A stretch of 64,000 nucleotides of DNA. Source: Petaurus breviceps papuanus (Eukaryota; Chordata; Mammalia; Diprotodontia; Petauridae). The stretch is from positions 2,477,415 through 2,541,414 of the forward strand of contig JAMXIF010001194.1 in NCBI GenBank assembly GCA_028583685.1, read 5' to 3'. The position numbers and the translations under genes were made by a program. A model generated the notes under the pieces. That model searched no databases and was not told the origin of the DNA. It saw nothing but the letters and a program-made list of their open reading frames with translations. This document shows positions 43,901 through 55,109 of the stretch, one piece after another. The first letter of the stretch is position 1; every line of letters starts with the position of its first letter.

Positions 43901-44154
43901 GGTAGTTAGGTGGTGCAGTGAGTAGAGGACCGGCCCTGGAGTAGGGAGGACCTGAGTTCAAATCTGGCCTCAGACATTTGACACACTTGTGACTTGTGAC
44001 TTTGGGCAAGTCACTTAACCCCAATTGCCCTCCAAAAAGCAAAAAGCAAAAGAAAAACCTAAACAAACAAGGCAAGGCATCATCACTTTAGCCGAGTAAC
44101 CTTGGGCAAGTTACTTAACCCCAATTGCCCTTCAAAAAAAGGAGAAAGAAAAAA
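43901..44154 (+). mobile_element. Marsupial SINE with extra partial 3' unit
   Basis: Full monomer GGTAGTTAGGTGGTGCAGTG to CCCCAATTGCCCTCCAAAAA, then an A-rich spacer and a second 3' segment GAGTAACCTTGGGCAAGTTA ending CCCCAATTGCCC plus A tail. Flanks AAGAACTCCAGTTTTAGG (43883-43900) and AAGAACTCCAATTTTAGG (44155-44172) form one target duplication around the whole, so it inserted as a 1.5-mer. Confidence 0.9.
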
Positions 44155-44224
44155 AAGAACTCCAATTTTAGGTGATGGTGAATGTCATTTTTTGTTCTCC
44201 TGGAGCTACTGAAAATATTCTTCA

Positions 44225-44375
44225 CTCCTAACACCTTGGACTAAATAATCTCTAAAGTCCCGTCCAGTTATAAATCCTGATTCTGTAATATCTACTGGTC
44301 CTTCTTGAGATCTAACACTTTAAGTTCTACTTTTTAAGTAAAGTCTCTTTAGTTCTGATATTCTAAGTTTTCTCT
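44225..44375 (+). repeat. Tail minisatellite segment
   Basis: AATCTCTAAAGTCCCGTCCA, CTAACACTTTAAGTTCTACT and TAGTTCTGATATTCTAAG. Confidence 0.45.
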
Positions 44376-44389
44376 TTAACCCAGAATCA

Positions 44390-44600
44390 CCTCCTCTTCC
44401 TGACTTCACTATTTCTGCCTGTGATTTCGCCATCCATCCTCGCTCCCATGTCTGAACCTCTGGGTTTAGCTTTGACTCTTCCTTCTTTCTCATATCCAAT
44501 CAATTATCAAATTTTGTCAATTATACATTACATGTGCCCCTTTCTTAATGTACCCACTGTCACCACCCACATGCTTCTAGTTCTATGATTCTAATGCTCA
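44390..44600 (+). repeat. L2-type LINE fragment, sense
   Basis: TTCCTTCTTTCTCATATCCA, ATCAATTATCAAATTTTGTC and TGTCACCACCCACATGCTTC. Confidence 0.4.
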
Positions 44601-44634
44601 CCAGAAAAGAAGCAGCCAGTACATACAATCCAGA

Positions 44635-44750
44635 AGCATTGAATAAGTTGCCTTCAGGTTGCAAGGTACTTCCTGTGCAAGGTTCACAAAAAGCATTCCC
44701 TGCCCTCAAGTAACTTACATTCTACCAAGGAAACACAACATGTAAATATG
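44635..44750 (-). repeat. L2-type 3' end, antisense
   Basis: GTTCACAAAAAGCATTCCCT, GCCCTCAAGTAACTTACATT and CTACCAAGGAAACACAACAT. Confidence 0.5.
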
Positions 44751-45239
44751 AAAAGGAGCAGCTACCAGTCTGCATCTCTACTGGGGTGGCTTCCAGGACT
44801 GAAAGGCTTGAGCACAGCCATTCCTAAGGCTCTTGGGTTCAGGGTTCTGGGCTGTCTCCATCAGGGTCAGAAGGAAGATGATGGTGGTCAAGGCAGCTGT
44901 AATGATGGTAATGACCTACCCCACTGCCTCTCTCAAGATTCCTGATGACAGTTAGCTAGCAGGTGTTGCTAGTGATGATGAAGGTGTAATTAATAAAATG
45001 TAATAAATACTTGTTGATTCTTCCCCACTCCAACCCCAAAAGGCTCATTCAAACACCCTGTATGACTGTGTCCTCCCCTTACTACCAAATATTTGTAAAG
45101 GGTTCAACACAGTGTTTAGCACATAGTGGGTACTTAAACTAATAATTGTTCATTATTTGATTTTGTCAAGATAACCTTCCTGGATCTCAGTTTCCTTATT
45201 CATAAAATGAAAGTCCATCCATTTCTGTATTTACTCTTC

Positions 45240-45485
45240 TATATTCCTAAATCCTTTAAACCTTAACCTCAAATGCAACCTCTTCTGTGATGTTCTCTCT
45301 GGACTTTTCAGCTTTGTTCTGACCCCGTCTAATACACATATCACATAATACTACATATTACAATTATCTGTGTGTCTAATTTCCCCTCTCTGTCGCACAG
45401 GATCCTCTGCTCCAAAAAGACAGGAAATATGTCTTATCTCAACTTTCTATCTCACCAAGATCTTTGTATATATAGTTTTCTGTAT
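45240..45485 (+). repeat. L2-type LINE 3' region, sense
   Basis: CAAATGCAACCTCTTCTGTG, ATGTTCTCTCTGGAC, TTATCTGTGTGTCTAATTTC and CTCACCAAGATCTTTGTATA. Confidence 0.55.
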
Positions 45486-45929
45486 ACCAAAAAAGTAGGT
45501 AAAGATTTGAGGAAATCTTCACGCGTTTTTAGGATTCAAGTAGCCTGAACTAATCTTTCCCATCTCCCAACACTATAGAGGTACTATGCTATCCATTAGT
45601 ACCTTCCCTTGATATGAGAACCACAACCCCAGCCAAAGAATCCATCTCAGGTCACGGACAGCAAAGCCAAGAAAATTAATGGACACTCAGAACCTAATTC
45701 TACTTCCTCTCTCTCCTCCAGTGAAGAAAGACCATGTAAGGGAGGGGGAAAGGGGGGAGAGCTATTAGGAATTTCCAAACCTCATAGTTTGTGAGCAGAT
45801 ACGCAGGGAAAGGAACTGAAGATTACCTGGGGAAGAATTCAAAATCAAGAAGGAGAAAGACTTTTGGTTAAGGAGTAACTGAGTAAACATGAGATGATAC
45901 TGAGATTAAAAATAACTCCAGGTTTTATA

Positions 45930-46400
45930 AGAGCAAACACTATCAAAGTATATTCTTTCATTTGATTTTAACAACAGCCCTGTGAGGTAGACAGAGTTGA
46001 GATTAGCCTTCCTTCTCCAGATGTCATCCCCTTAACCTAATGGCCACAGGTTTGCCCAAGGTCAAAGAGGCAGATAAATGACAAAGCCAGGTCTGCAACC
46101 TGTGCCTGCTTCCTCCCAAACCAGTGTTGTTTTGACCACAACAGATTATGATGTGCAGGTTTGGGATTCTTTGTTCAGAAGTCAAGCCTGTCTCACAGGA
46201 GCAAGGGATCAAAACCTGAAAGCTGGAAGGGACCTTGGAGGTTATCTAGTCCAACCTCCTCATTGATACATGAGGAGCTATGAGGGACAGAAAGATTAAG
46301 CAACATGCACAAGGCCACACTAAGACTAAGGAACAGAGAGAGGATTTCAATGCAAACCTTGTTGACTCCACAATCAATTTCCTTTCCATTGTACTGTAAT
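45930..46400 (-). repeat. Two MIR-type SINEs, antisense
   Basis: First (to about 46130): TTCATTTGATTTTAACAACA, CCTGTGAGGTAGACAG and GCCCAAGGTCAAAGAGGC. Second (from about 46205): GGGACCTTGGAGGTTATCTA, GTCCAACCTCCTCATTG and GGCCACACTAAGACTAAGG. Confidence 0.65.
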
Positions 46401-46576
46401 GACTAGCAGTATGAACATCAGCAAGTTAATTAGTTTTTTCCTTTAGATAAATGATTTAGTTAAACTTAATCATAGTTGCTTTTGCCAACACCCTCTGTTT
46501 CTTAAAATTTTAAGCTGAATATTCATTTTTTCCCCACTAATGAGTATGTCCGGCAGTTATTAACCATGACTAACTC

Positions 46577-46800
46577 AGGGACAGCTAGGTGGCACAGTGA
46601 ATCTTGGGCGTGGAATCAGGAAGACGTGGGTCCACATAAGGCCTCAGACACTTAGTAGCTGTGTGACCCTGGGCAAGTCACTTAATCCTGTTGGCCTCAG
46701 TTTCCTCATTTGTAAAATGAGCTGGGGAAAGAAATGGCAAACTACTCTAGTATGTTTGCCAAGAAAATTCCAAATGGGGATACAACTGAACAACAGCAGT
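46577..46800 (+). mobile_element. Long-form marsupial SINE
   Basis: GGGACAGCTAGGTGGCACAG, GCTGTGTGACCCTGGGCAAG, CTCAGTTTCCTCATTTGTAA and 3' end CAACTGAACAACAGC. Confidence 0.8.
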
Positions 46801-46985
46801 ATAAGCTATCTACTAGACATTCAGTTTGAGAAGTCTGAAAGGCAGTTCGAGAAACAAGATCAGAGGTCATCTCAGTCTGACACATCTCCCTCCCCTACTC
46901 CCAACGAGAATCCGAGAAAAACAATACCTTTTTACAAACATGTCTAATCAGGTCAAACAAATTCCCATATGGACCATGTCCAAAA

Positions 46986-47012
46986 GTGTGTGTGTGTGTG
47001 TGTGTGTGTGTG
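46986..47012 (+). repeat. (GT)n microsatellite
   Basis: About 13 uninterrupted GT units. Confidence 0.95.
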
Positions 47013-47504
47013 ACACACAATCAATTCCAATTAACTTCTCTGAACTTGTTTCCCTGTCAACTGCACAAGACTAGAGGAGCCCCAAAGCTTTTAAGAGTAT
47101 TCAAACCCTACTCATGTCTCAGTGTCCTTTCCACCACACTATGCAAAAGGTGAGGAGGTTATAAAAGGGGCAAGAGCTAGAAACTCCTATACCTGGAAGG
47201 AGGTAGGAGAAATTGAAGCCAAGAGGCAGGACTGGAGTCCTGTTAGTGTTCAATATGGAGCACACAAAGGGAAGTGAGTCCTAAGTGTTCCCAATCCTGA
47301 CTCACATAAGGACTTTTCTGCAGTCCCCTTAGCTTTCAGCAGCACTCTTCCTTTGGAGGCAGAGCCAAGATGGCACAGTAAAAGCAGCACTCTTCCTTCC
47401 TCTTTCTCTGGTGTGCCTTCTCTTCAATCTAGTCCATTGCCTTCTTCCCTCCAAATATCTGGCTTAGTACCTTTTCCTCCTCCTCCTCATTTCCAGATGC
47501 CAAT

Positions 47505-48040
47505 AATAATGAACACACAATTATTAGGCAGGTACTGCAAGGAATACCGTCCCCATTTTACAGAGCTGATGAAACTGAAGCCTGAGAAATCATTTGCTCC
47601 AAGTCAACAAGACAATAAACATTTCCTAAATGACTACTGTAAGCAAAGAGTAGTGATGCAGGGGGCAAAGAGGGAGCATGAAATTTAAATAAGCCATTTT
47701 CCCTGTCTTACTGAAGTTACATTGTAAAGAGGAGAAGATACCCAGATAACAATAACATGCAATATTACATAATAAATGCATTACAAAAATAAAGAACACT
47801 TACATGAGGCTCAAAGAGGAAGGTGGTTTACCAACTGAGAAAGCTTCCTAGGAGGTGGCTTTTGAGTTAGGAATGAAAGCACATTCTTGGAATAGGCACA
47901 GAGTACAGCTAACGCAAAGGCAAAGAGGTGGGAGAATACAGTCGGCTGGGGTTAGAAAGAATAGGTGGGAAGGAGGAAAGAACAGCCTGGCTTGTTAGAA
48001 GCATCAGAGTGATATGAAACAGCGCTAAAAAGTCAGGGTG
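47505..48040 (-). repeat. MIR fragment followed by L2-type fragment, antisense
   Basis: MIR part: CCCCATTTTACAGAGCTGAT, GAAACTGAAGCCTGAG. L2 part: TACTGAAGTTACATTGTAAA, GGTGGCTTTTGAGTTAGGAA and ATTCTTGGAATAGGCACAG. Confidence 0.55.
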
Positions 48041-48059
48041 GTTAAGTCAGTGGCCAATT

Positions 48060-48240
48060 CAGGCTTCAAAAAGCCAATACAAAACCCAGCTGCGCTATTT
48101 TATAACCATGTGACCTTGAGAAGCTGAGGATCTTTTCCTCTGTTTCCCTGATCTTTAAAATGAGGGTAGTGCCTTAAGTCCAGCTCAGCCTAAATCCTAA
48201 GATGGTTGGGTTTCTTGATTTCAGCATCACTGCTCTATCC
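48060..48240 (+). repeat. MIR-type SINE
   Basis: AACCATGTGACCTTGAGAAG, TTCCCTGATCTTTAAAATGA and GGGTAGTGCCTTAAGTCCAG. Confidence 0.55.
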
Positions 48241-48934
48241 ACTAGTCCAACCTAAACATTCATCAAGGAGGTCCTTACCTACCTTGTCCCTCCATCCTCT
48301 GGGCTGTGCCTATACTGAAGGAGGGAGAGACCAGTCCAGTCTAGCAGGTCATGTGGGGCCCTCCAGCCTCAGCCCCATTTACACACAACCACAGTCTCCA
48401 TATGGCTTTTTCCCTTAGACCTTCCTGGGCTGATTAGACTGAATTTTAAGAGCAAGGGTGGATGAGGGGAAATGATTCAAATCCAACTCCATGAAATAGA
48501 CTTCCCACAGCTGAAAGGAATATTTGCTTTCTTCTGGGCAAACACTTAAGAGTCCTGAGGCTCTGAAGTTTTCCTTCTAAGGGTCCTGAAAATATCTGAG
48601 AGAGACCAAGAAAGCCTCCAGGCACAGCTGATACTGTCACTTTGTCAGGAAATGGGGTGGGGGGTGGACATACAAAAGTGAGAGAGAGGCCAAGTAGGCC
48701 TGGGAGGGAGGGAAGGCCTGGACCTCCAAGGAAGGAAAGAGAGGAGGCAGAAGAGGGCTGAGGTACCTAACAGTGCAAAAAGACATGAAAAGAAACCACA
48801 TCAGGACCTCTTAGACCCATAGGTCAGGCTTTGCTTTAAAGCTGGTGGTGGTCAGTACAAAAGTGAGAGGTATGATAAAAGGGGAGAGCGGGAGAGAACC
48901 TTCTAATCATTTCACCTCATCATTCTTGTAATAG

Positions 48935-49135
48935 CCGAACATTAAATACCAGAGATGGAGAGGACCTTAAAGATCCAGCTCAACCATCATTTTACATATT
49001 TTTTTAACCAAAACAAGGTCCAGAGAAGAAAAAGAAGTTGCTGAAGGTTACACAGTGGTGGCAGACCTGGTACTAGAAAACCAAGATCTCTACCCTGGTA
49101 GCTTCAGAGCTCTTTCCACTAAGCAACACTGCCTC
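48935..49135 (-). repeat. MIR-type SINE, antisense
   Basis: GAGAGGACCTTAAAGATCCA, AGCTCAACCATCATTTTACA, AGGTTACACAGTGGTGGC and a C-terminal CTCTTTCCACTAAGCAACAC. Confidence 0.65.
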
Positions 49136-49164
49136 CTTCTTTGGAAAAGGAACCTCTGAGAATA

Positions 49165-49591
49165 CCGTGTTTCCCCGATAATAAGACACTGTCTTATTAA
49201 ATTTTTTGGACAGAAAAACACCAGAGGGCTTATTTTCAGGGGAGGGCTTATTTTGATGAACATTGACAGCAATTTTAATAAACAGGTAAATGTGAACAAA
49301 AAAATGTACCTTTATTCAATAAGCAAATCACTGGGGAAGAACAGGATGACGCGCTCACTGCTGCAGCTCTGATTGGAGGCAGCTCGGAGCTTGGCGTGCG
49401 TTTCACCCGAAGGGGGGCGGGGGACGGTGCATACAGAGGGTACCGTAATGTAGCGTGTAGCGCAGGGGATCACCTTCACTACAACAGCAATCTCAATAGG
49501 GCTTATTTTTGGGGGAGGGCTTATTTTAGAGGAATCTTACACAGTAAGGGGAGGGCTTATTTTCGGGATAGGTCTTATCGGGAAAACACGG
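49165..49591. mobile_element. TA-flanked MITE (Tc1/mariner-like), copy 2
   Basis: A 427-bp element from CCGTGTTTCCCCGATAATAA to an end whose reverse complement is CCGTGTTTTCCCGATAAGAC, flanked by TA (49163-49164 and 49592-49593). The segment from about 49320 to the right end is nearly the same as in copy 1, including GGGTACCGTAATGTAGCGTG and ATCTTACACAGTAAGGGG. The left interior (about 49255-49320) is unrelated to that of copy 1. GGCTTATTTT words recur near both ends. No transposase is present. Confidence 0.88.
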
Positions 49592-49945
49592 TAGAAACTG
49601 GAGGAGACCAAGAGGAGAGGCTGCCATGAACATCACCACCGTGAAAACAATTTGTTAATTCATCAAGAAGGACCACAAAAGTTGCCCTTTTTAATTACAG
49701 TTTCTTCAACTCAAGATTAGAAACAGCATTTGTGATCCTTTGTGTTTTCTGAAGTCTTTATGGGAGCTATTTGTCTATCAAAACACTTGCAAGAACCCAA
49801 CTTGACTGTTTTGTGTTGTGTAGTTTTGAGAGAAAGAAAGAGAAACTGAGACAGAGACTGACAATCCCTCTTCCAGAAGCACTGCCATATTTTTTCTGAA
49901 TCTATACTACAGTCATGGGAAGTAGTGGCTGGACATACAGCTTTT

Positions 49946-49959
49946 GGGGGGGGGGGGGG
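49946..49959 (+). repeat. 14-base G run
   Basis: Unbroken G14 immediately before the unclassified repeat at 49.97 kb. Confidence 0.9.
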
Positions 49960-49974
49960 AAACCCAATATACTT

Positions 49975-50225
49975 TTAAGTTTAAACTACATTATTAACTT
50001 TTTCTCCATCATTTTTCTAAGTCCAGATAATCAAGAAGACACTAACTAGAGGCCTAAGTTATAGCAATTTTGATTTCCAAGTGTTAATGCTCACACTAAA
50101 AATTTAACAATCATGAGCTGCCATGAGCTCCATCTAGCCCAACTATGTACATGGCATGAGAGTGTGGGAATCTTATACCATATATACCACTGGGGCAATA
50201 TTCTGAGAGACAGATTAACAATCTT
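49975..50225 (+). repeat. Unclassified dispersed repeat, copy 1
   Basis: Its second half (CCAAGTGTTAATGCTCACAC, AAAAATTTAACAATCATGAG, ATGTACATGGCATGAGAGTG, CACTGGGGCAATATTCTGAG) is collinear with 52538-52710. Its first half (TTTTAAGTTTAAACTACATT, CTAAGTCCAGATAATCAAGA) resembles 7170-7245. I do not recognise the family. Confidence 0.55.
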
Positions 50226-50639
50226 ACTGAAATGCAAGGGGGAATGAATGGGCACAAGATTCCTATCTCCATTAGTTATACAACAGTATTATCCTGAATC
50301 CTTCCTCTATACCGAGTCCTTTGCTAAGTTAATAGTTTCAGGGAAGTGTCAGGAAAGACTCAGGAAAGTTGCATCCAAATCCCAGTTTTAATCCCTGGGC
50401 AAGCTATATTCTCTCTGCACTTGGGTTTCTTGCTCTGAAAAAGGGTAATAATGATCCTTACAGTAGCTACTCCACAGGCTGTTGTAGGAAAAGTCTTCTG
50501 TAAAATTTAAATCCCTACAGAAATTTAAGTTATTATTATTAAGCACTCTGGGATAGACAGAGCAAGATAAGACTCTTTCCTCCGGAAGCTCATTTGTCGT
50601 ACAGATGGCACTCATACAGGAAAGAATTTGAGAAGGAAT

Positions 50640-51990
50640 AAGTGCCAGGACCCAACATGGCTTCACCAAGAGCAGGTCCTGCCAGACTAACCTCATCTCC
50701 TTTTTGTACAGGATTACTAAACTAGGAGATGAAGGGAATGCTATAGATAGAGTTTACCAGGATTTTATCAAAGCTTTTGATAAAACATCTCATGATATTC
50801 TTCTGGAAAAGATGGCTATACATTAGATTGTCATACAATCAGTGGGACTAGGTGGTTGGAAGGCTAGCCTCAAAGAAAAGCTGTTAATGGTTCAATGACA
50901 ATGTGGCAGGAGGACTCCAGGACATGTTTAATCAATGACCTGGATAAAGGCATAGAAAGTATTCACATCAAGTTTGCAAATGACACCAAGCTGGGAAGGA
51001 TGATAAAGCAAGGGTTTCAAAAGGTCCTGCTAAAGTGCTGAATCTAGTCTCAACAGGGATAAATGTTAAAAGTCTTACATCTGCATCTAAAAAAAAGTCA
51101 GTTTTGCGAGTATAAAGTGGGAAAGGAATAGATTGACAGTCATTATGAAAAGGATCTAGGGGTTTTAATGTACTCCAAGTTCAATATGAGTTAAGTCCGA
51201 ACTAAAATTCCACTGTAAAGTAGGAAAGTTTTCCCTCATCCCTCTTAATTAATTCTAGTGCCTAAAGGCCCTTTGTTTTCCTATTTATCCTGAATATAGT
51301 TGCCTTGTATATATTCGCTTGCATATTCTCCCCCTAGATTGTAAACTCCTTGAGGGGAGAGCCTGCCTTTTGCCTCTATTTGCATCCCCTAGATTTAGCA
51401 CTGTGACTGTTGGGATATAGTACTCAAAAGAGCTATTGCCATCTTGGGAGCCCCTAAGAGAGGGATCACTTCACGAAATAAAAGAGCTGCCCACATCAGA
51501 CCTCTTTGGATTATGATGGTCAGTTCTGGGAGCCATGAAGAATTCTCATAAGCTGGAAAGTGTCCAGGGGGAGAACAAAAAAACTGTTAAGGGTCCTTGA
51601 TACCATGACATAGAGAAACTAGAAATGTTTAGCCTGGAGAAGAGAAGACATGACAACAAGAGGGTCATGACAACTGTCTTCAAGTATCTGAAAAGGTGTT
51701 ATATGGAGGAGAGGATTAGACCTATTTCTATTTGACCCTCTGGAGCAGTAAGGGGGGAGAGGGGGGGAGAGAGCAATAAGACCATTTCAGGCTGGTTGTC
51801 AGGAAAAATCTCCTAACAATTAGAACCCTATCCAAAAGTGGAATGAGCTGTGAGGCAGTGGGTTCCCACTCCTTGATCTTCTAGCAGAGATGGAATAACT
51901 TCTTGTCAGGTGTGTTAAATCAGGAATTCCTTAGGTCTGGAAGGCAGCTGAAGTCCCTTCTAACTCTTACATTCTAAGACTCTGTGCTCA
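50640..51990 (+). mobile_element. CR1/L3-like LINE 3' region, sense, with nested L2 tail
   Basis: RT-like residues can be read: VYQDFIKAFD at about 50754-50783, INDLDKG at about 50932-50952 and KFANDTKLG at about 50970-50996, which recall the DFSKAFD and FADDTKL motifs of CR1-group reverse transcriptases. The 3' part continues TTTAGCCTGGAGAAGAGAAG, CTTCAAGTATCTGAAAAGGT and CCAAAAGTGGAATGAGCTGT. It ends in CCTTCTAACTCTTACATTCT, the unit behind the tail minisatellites. An L2 tail interrupts at about 51280-51415. Multiple frame breaks. Confidence 0.7.
51280..51415 (+). repeat. L2-type 3' end nested in the CR1/L3 LINE
   Basis: CCTAGATTGTAAACTCCTTG, AGGGGAGAGCCTGCCTTTTG and CCCTAGATTTAGCACTGTG. 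Confidence 0.65.
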
Positions 51991-52537
51991 GGTTAGTGGG
52001 ACGGTCTGCAACAGGAGCCACTGTCAGGAAAGGCTTTTCCTGGAGGAGATGGGACTAAGCTTTGAGGGATAAGTAAGATTTGATGAAGGCAGGAGGACAA
52101 GAAGAGACCAAGCAAAGGCAGGAAGGACTAAATGAGTTTTCTTCCAGCTCTGGGGCTCTGGGACTGCAGAATTCTCAGATTCCCATTTTAAGCTGACCAG
52201 TTCCAAAGCACATGCAGCACTGGCTTGTTTATGGTATGATGCTCAGGCTCCCTAAACTATGAGAAACCCAAGTCTTCTTGAGCCATGTTCCTTCTGGCTC
52301 TGATCCTCTTCCCTCCCCCACCCCACCCCAAGAGTAGCAGACCTGAAATGATGTGTATGTGGCTATCAACAATGCTTTCCTTGGCTTTCTGACTTCCTTT
52401 TCAGTTGTCACTAGGGGAAGCTCCCCTCAAAGAATGAGGAACTGGGCCATTTGTTCTGAGGAAGAACAATAAGTCTAGCCCTAAGCTAGATTCAGGATAT
52501 ACACAGTAGGCAGGTTGTGTACTCCAGCTCTAAATTG

Positions 52538-52710
52538 TAGCAATTGCCGTATTGCCAAGTTGTTAATTCTCACATTGAAAATTTAATGATCGGTAGCTGG
52601 CATGAGCTCCCTCCAGCACACCTATGTATGTGGCATGGGAGCATGGGAATCTTTCACCACCATGGATGCCACTGGGGCAATATTCAGAGAGAGACAGAGG
52701 TATCCAGCTA
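52538..52710 (+). repeat. Unclassified dispersed repeat, copy 2
   Basis: GCCAAGTTGTTAATTCTCAC, ATTGAAAATTTAATGATCGG, ATGTATGTGGCATGGGAGCA and TGCCACTGGGGCAATATTCA match 50065-50215 in order and orientation, about 2.5 kb apart. Family unknown to me. Confidence 0.55.
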
Positions 52711-52754
52711 TTCTACTGGGATATACGATATTGCCTTTATATGTTCTCATGAAA

Positions 52755-52880
52755 CACCTGAGAGCCAGCACGACAAAGTGAAAGTAAAGAAACCTGAATT
52801 CAAATCCTACCTCAGTCACTCCCTAGCTGTGAGATCAAAGGTAACAATCTCTCAGAATCTCACTTTCTTCATCATATTTT
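52755..52880 (+). repeat. SINE fragment (MIR/CORE-like)
   Basis: CACCTGAGAGCCAGCACGAC, AAACCTGAATTCAAATCCTA and CTCAGTCACTCCCTAGCTGT. Confidence 0.5.
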
Positions 52881-52964
52881 TACTATGCACGGATTGGTTA
52901 AAAAGAAAGATTAAGAAAATGTTTGAGAGAGAGAAAGAGAGCAATGATTTAATTATTGTTGGGG

Positions 52965-53135
52965 GTTTTTGTTTTTGTTTTTGCTTTTTGGAGGGGGGAA
53001 GGTAGGGCAATTGGGGTTAAGTGACTTGCCCAAGGTCACATGGCTAGTTTTTGTGTTACGTGAGTCTGTATTTGAACTCAGGTCCTCCTGACTCCAGGGC
53101 CGGTGCTCTATTCACAGTGCCACATAGCCACCTCA
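52965..53135 (-). mobile_element. Marsupial tRNA-derived SINE, antisense
   Basis: T-rich start, then GGCAATTGGGGTTAAGTGAC, GCCCAAGGTCACATGGCTAG, TTTGAACTCAGGTCCTCCTG, ACTCCAGGGCCGGTGCTCTA and CAGTGCCACATAGCCACC. Confidence 0.85.
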
Positions 53136-53999
53136 TGTTGTTATTTTCATCCTCCATTGTTACCTAGTATGGATTCTCTGCTTCAAACTTAGATTTTACT
53201 CCTACACTCAGTCATTTCTTCAGATCCTTGGTTTTCACATCTATAAAATGGGGATAACACCAATACTTCATGGGACTGTTAGAAGAGGGAAATGACCTAG
53301 AAACCTTAAAGCCCTAAAAAAAAAAAAAAATCAAACACCTCCATTCCCATCCCTATCTCCTCCCCTAATACAACACTTAGGCTCTATGCTAAACGACTGA
53401 CCACAGACTACTTATTAGCAGGGTAACCTTGGGCAAGTAATTTCACTTCCCTAAGAACCTCATTAGATCTCCAAGATTCTTCACAAGCTCTATCATTTTG
53501 TGTCCCTGAATCACTGACACTCTTTTTCAAAGGCACCATTATCTGTAGCAGAGGGGTTCTCTGTTCACATTCCCAAATCTACTCAACCTTCCCTTTTTTT
53601 CCTACAAAGCTCAGCTGGGGCCTAAAGTGGCCCTCTCTGTACTTCTCTCTCTCCTCAGAGGCCCCGGATGGTTCAGCAGAGGAAGCATCGTGTGGATATC
53701 CCTGTCATGTTGGAGAATGTCTTGTCTCTTTGGCAACGTCTCCCCCACAGAAATAAAAACTCACCTCATAGGAGCAGCACCGAGGGAGGGAGTTATTCTG
53801 GGCTTTGGGGGTGGCCTGTACTCATTCCCCAGCCCAGTGGCCACCTGCCCCGTGGGAAAGCGTTAAGTGACTGACTGTACCTTTGCCAGACAGAGAATCA
53901 GGGAGAAGGGTGTGTGGGTGGTCTGCGATATTCTGAAGGGAACAATCTCCTCATCAATCTGCTCACTATCAGAATTATGCCTTAATGGTCAGGAAACTG

Positions 54000-54170
54000 G
54001 GGGCTTGATCCCTAAAATCATAGTGACCTCAAAGGACATCATCTCAGGTGAGGAAACTTCAGAGAAGTTAAGTGATTTGCCCAGAGTCACACAATTAATA
54101 AGTGTATGAGACAGAATTTTAATCCACGTCTTATCACCTCCAACTCGTATCATTTAAACCCCTTAAACCA
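54000..54170 (-). repeat. MIR-type SINE fragment, antisense
   Basis: CATCTCAGGTGAGGAAACTT, GTTAAGTGATTTGCCCAGAG and TCACACAATTAATAAGTGTA. Confidence 0.65.
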
Positions 54171-54554
54171 CCCTGCCTTTTTGTAATGATCTCAGAGGGG
54201 CAATACACAACCTGTTCCTTGACTGTCATTTACTCAATTTATTTTTACTTCCTGGGATGCAGCTAAAAATTCCTCTCCTCCTTCCCTAGAGCCTTCCCCT
54301 AGCCTCACAATAGCCCAAGAACAATGGCTCTTGTGATCTCAGTTCTAGAGCAGTCCCCTCCTCCCACAAAGTTATATTGAAAGACTAGCCACTTTCAACA
54401 CACCTTTGTGGTCCACAGAACGGGGCTCTCATATAGACTTCTTTGCCCTTGATGTTTCAAGAGGATGGAAGGTCGAGAGAGCATTTAGAATACTGACCAG
54501 TGAGAAATCTATTAATCAAACCTTCCTCAGGCTGGTAGTGCCAGCTATTACAGT

Positions 54555-54765
54555 GTCCTAACAGGTATAACCAACTTCAAATCAGGTCTCCAACACTTAC
54601 TAGCTGTGTGATCCTGGACAAGTCACTTAACCCCATTTGCCTCTGTTTCCTCGCCTATAAAATGAGCTCAAGAAAGCAATGGTAAACCACTCCTGTATCT
54701 TTGCTGAGGAAACTCCACAGGGGTCACAAAGAGTCACAAAGAGCTGAAAAACAACCACAAAATCA
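54555..54765 (+). mobile_element. Long-form marsupial SINE, 5'-truncated
   Basis: CTTCAAATCAGGTCTCCAAC, GCTGTGTGATCCTGGACAAG, TCGCCTATAAAATGAGCTCA and CACAGGGGTCACAAAGAG. Confidence 0.75.
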
Positions 54766-55109
54766 GGGATAAAAGTATGGGTGGCAGAGTAGACACATAT
54801 CCAGTGTTCACCTTTGCCCTGCTCCTTCCATCCTGAAAATCCTATGCTCTGTCTTGACCATACAAATATGCAGCCCTCCTGGCCACATCCTACCGTTTCC
54901 TAGGCAAGTGATAAAATTATCACTTATATTTATACCTAATCTGCTAACATTATGCCTTCTGACTGGCAGCTATGAGGTAGAGTCCAATTCAATTCAACAA
55001 GCCTTCATTAAGCACTTTACTATTGCTGGACCTAAAGTCAGGAGATCTGGGTTCTAGTACTCACTCTGTGACCCTCCTATGAACCTCAGTTTCCCCAAAT
55101 GTAAAATGA

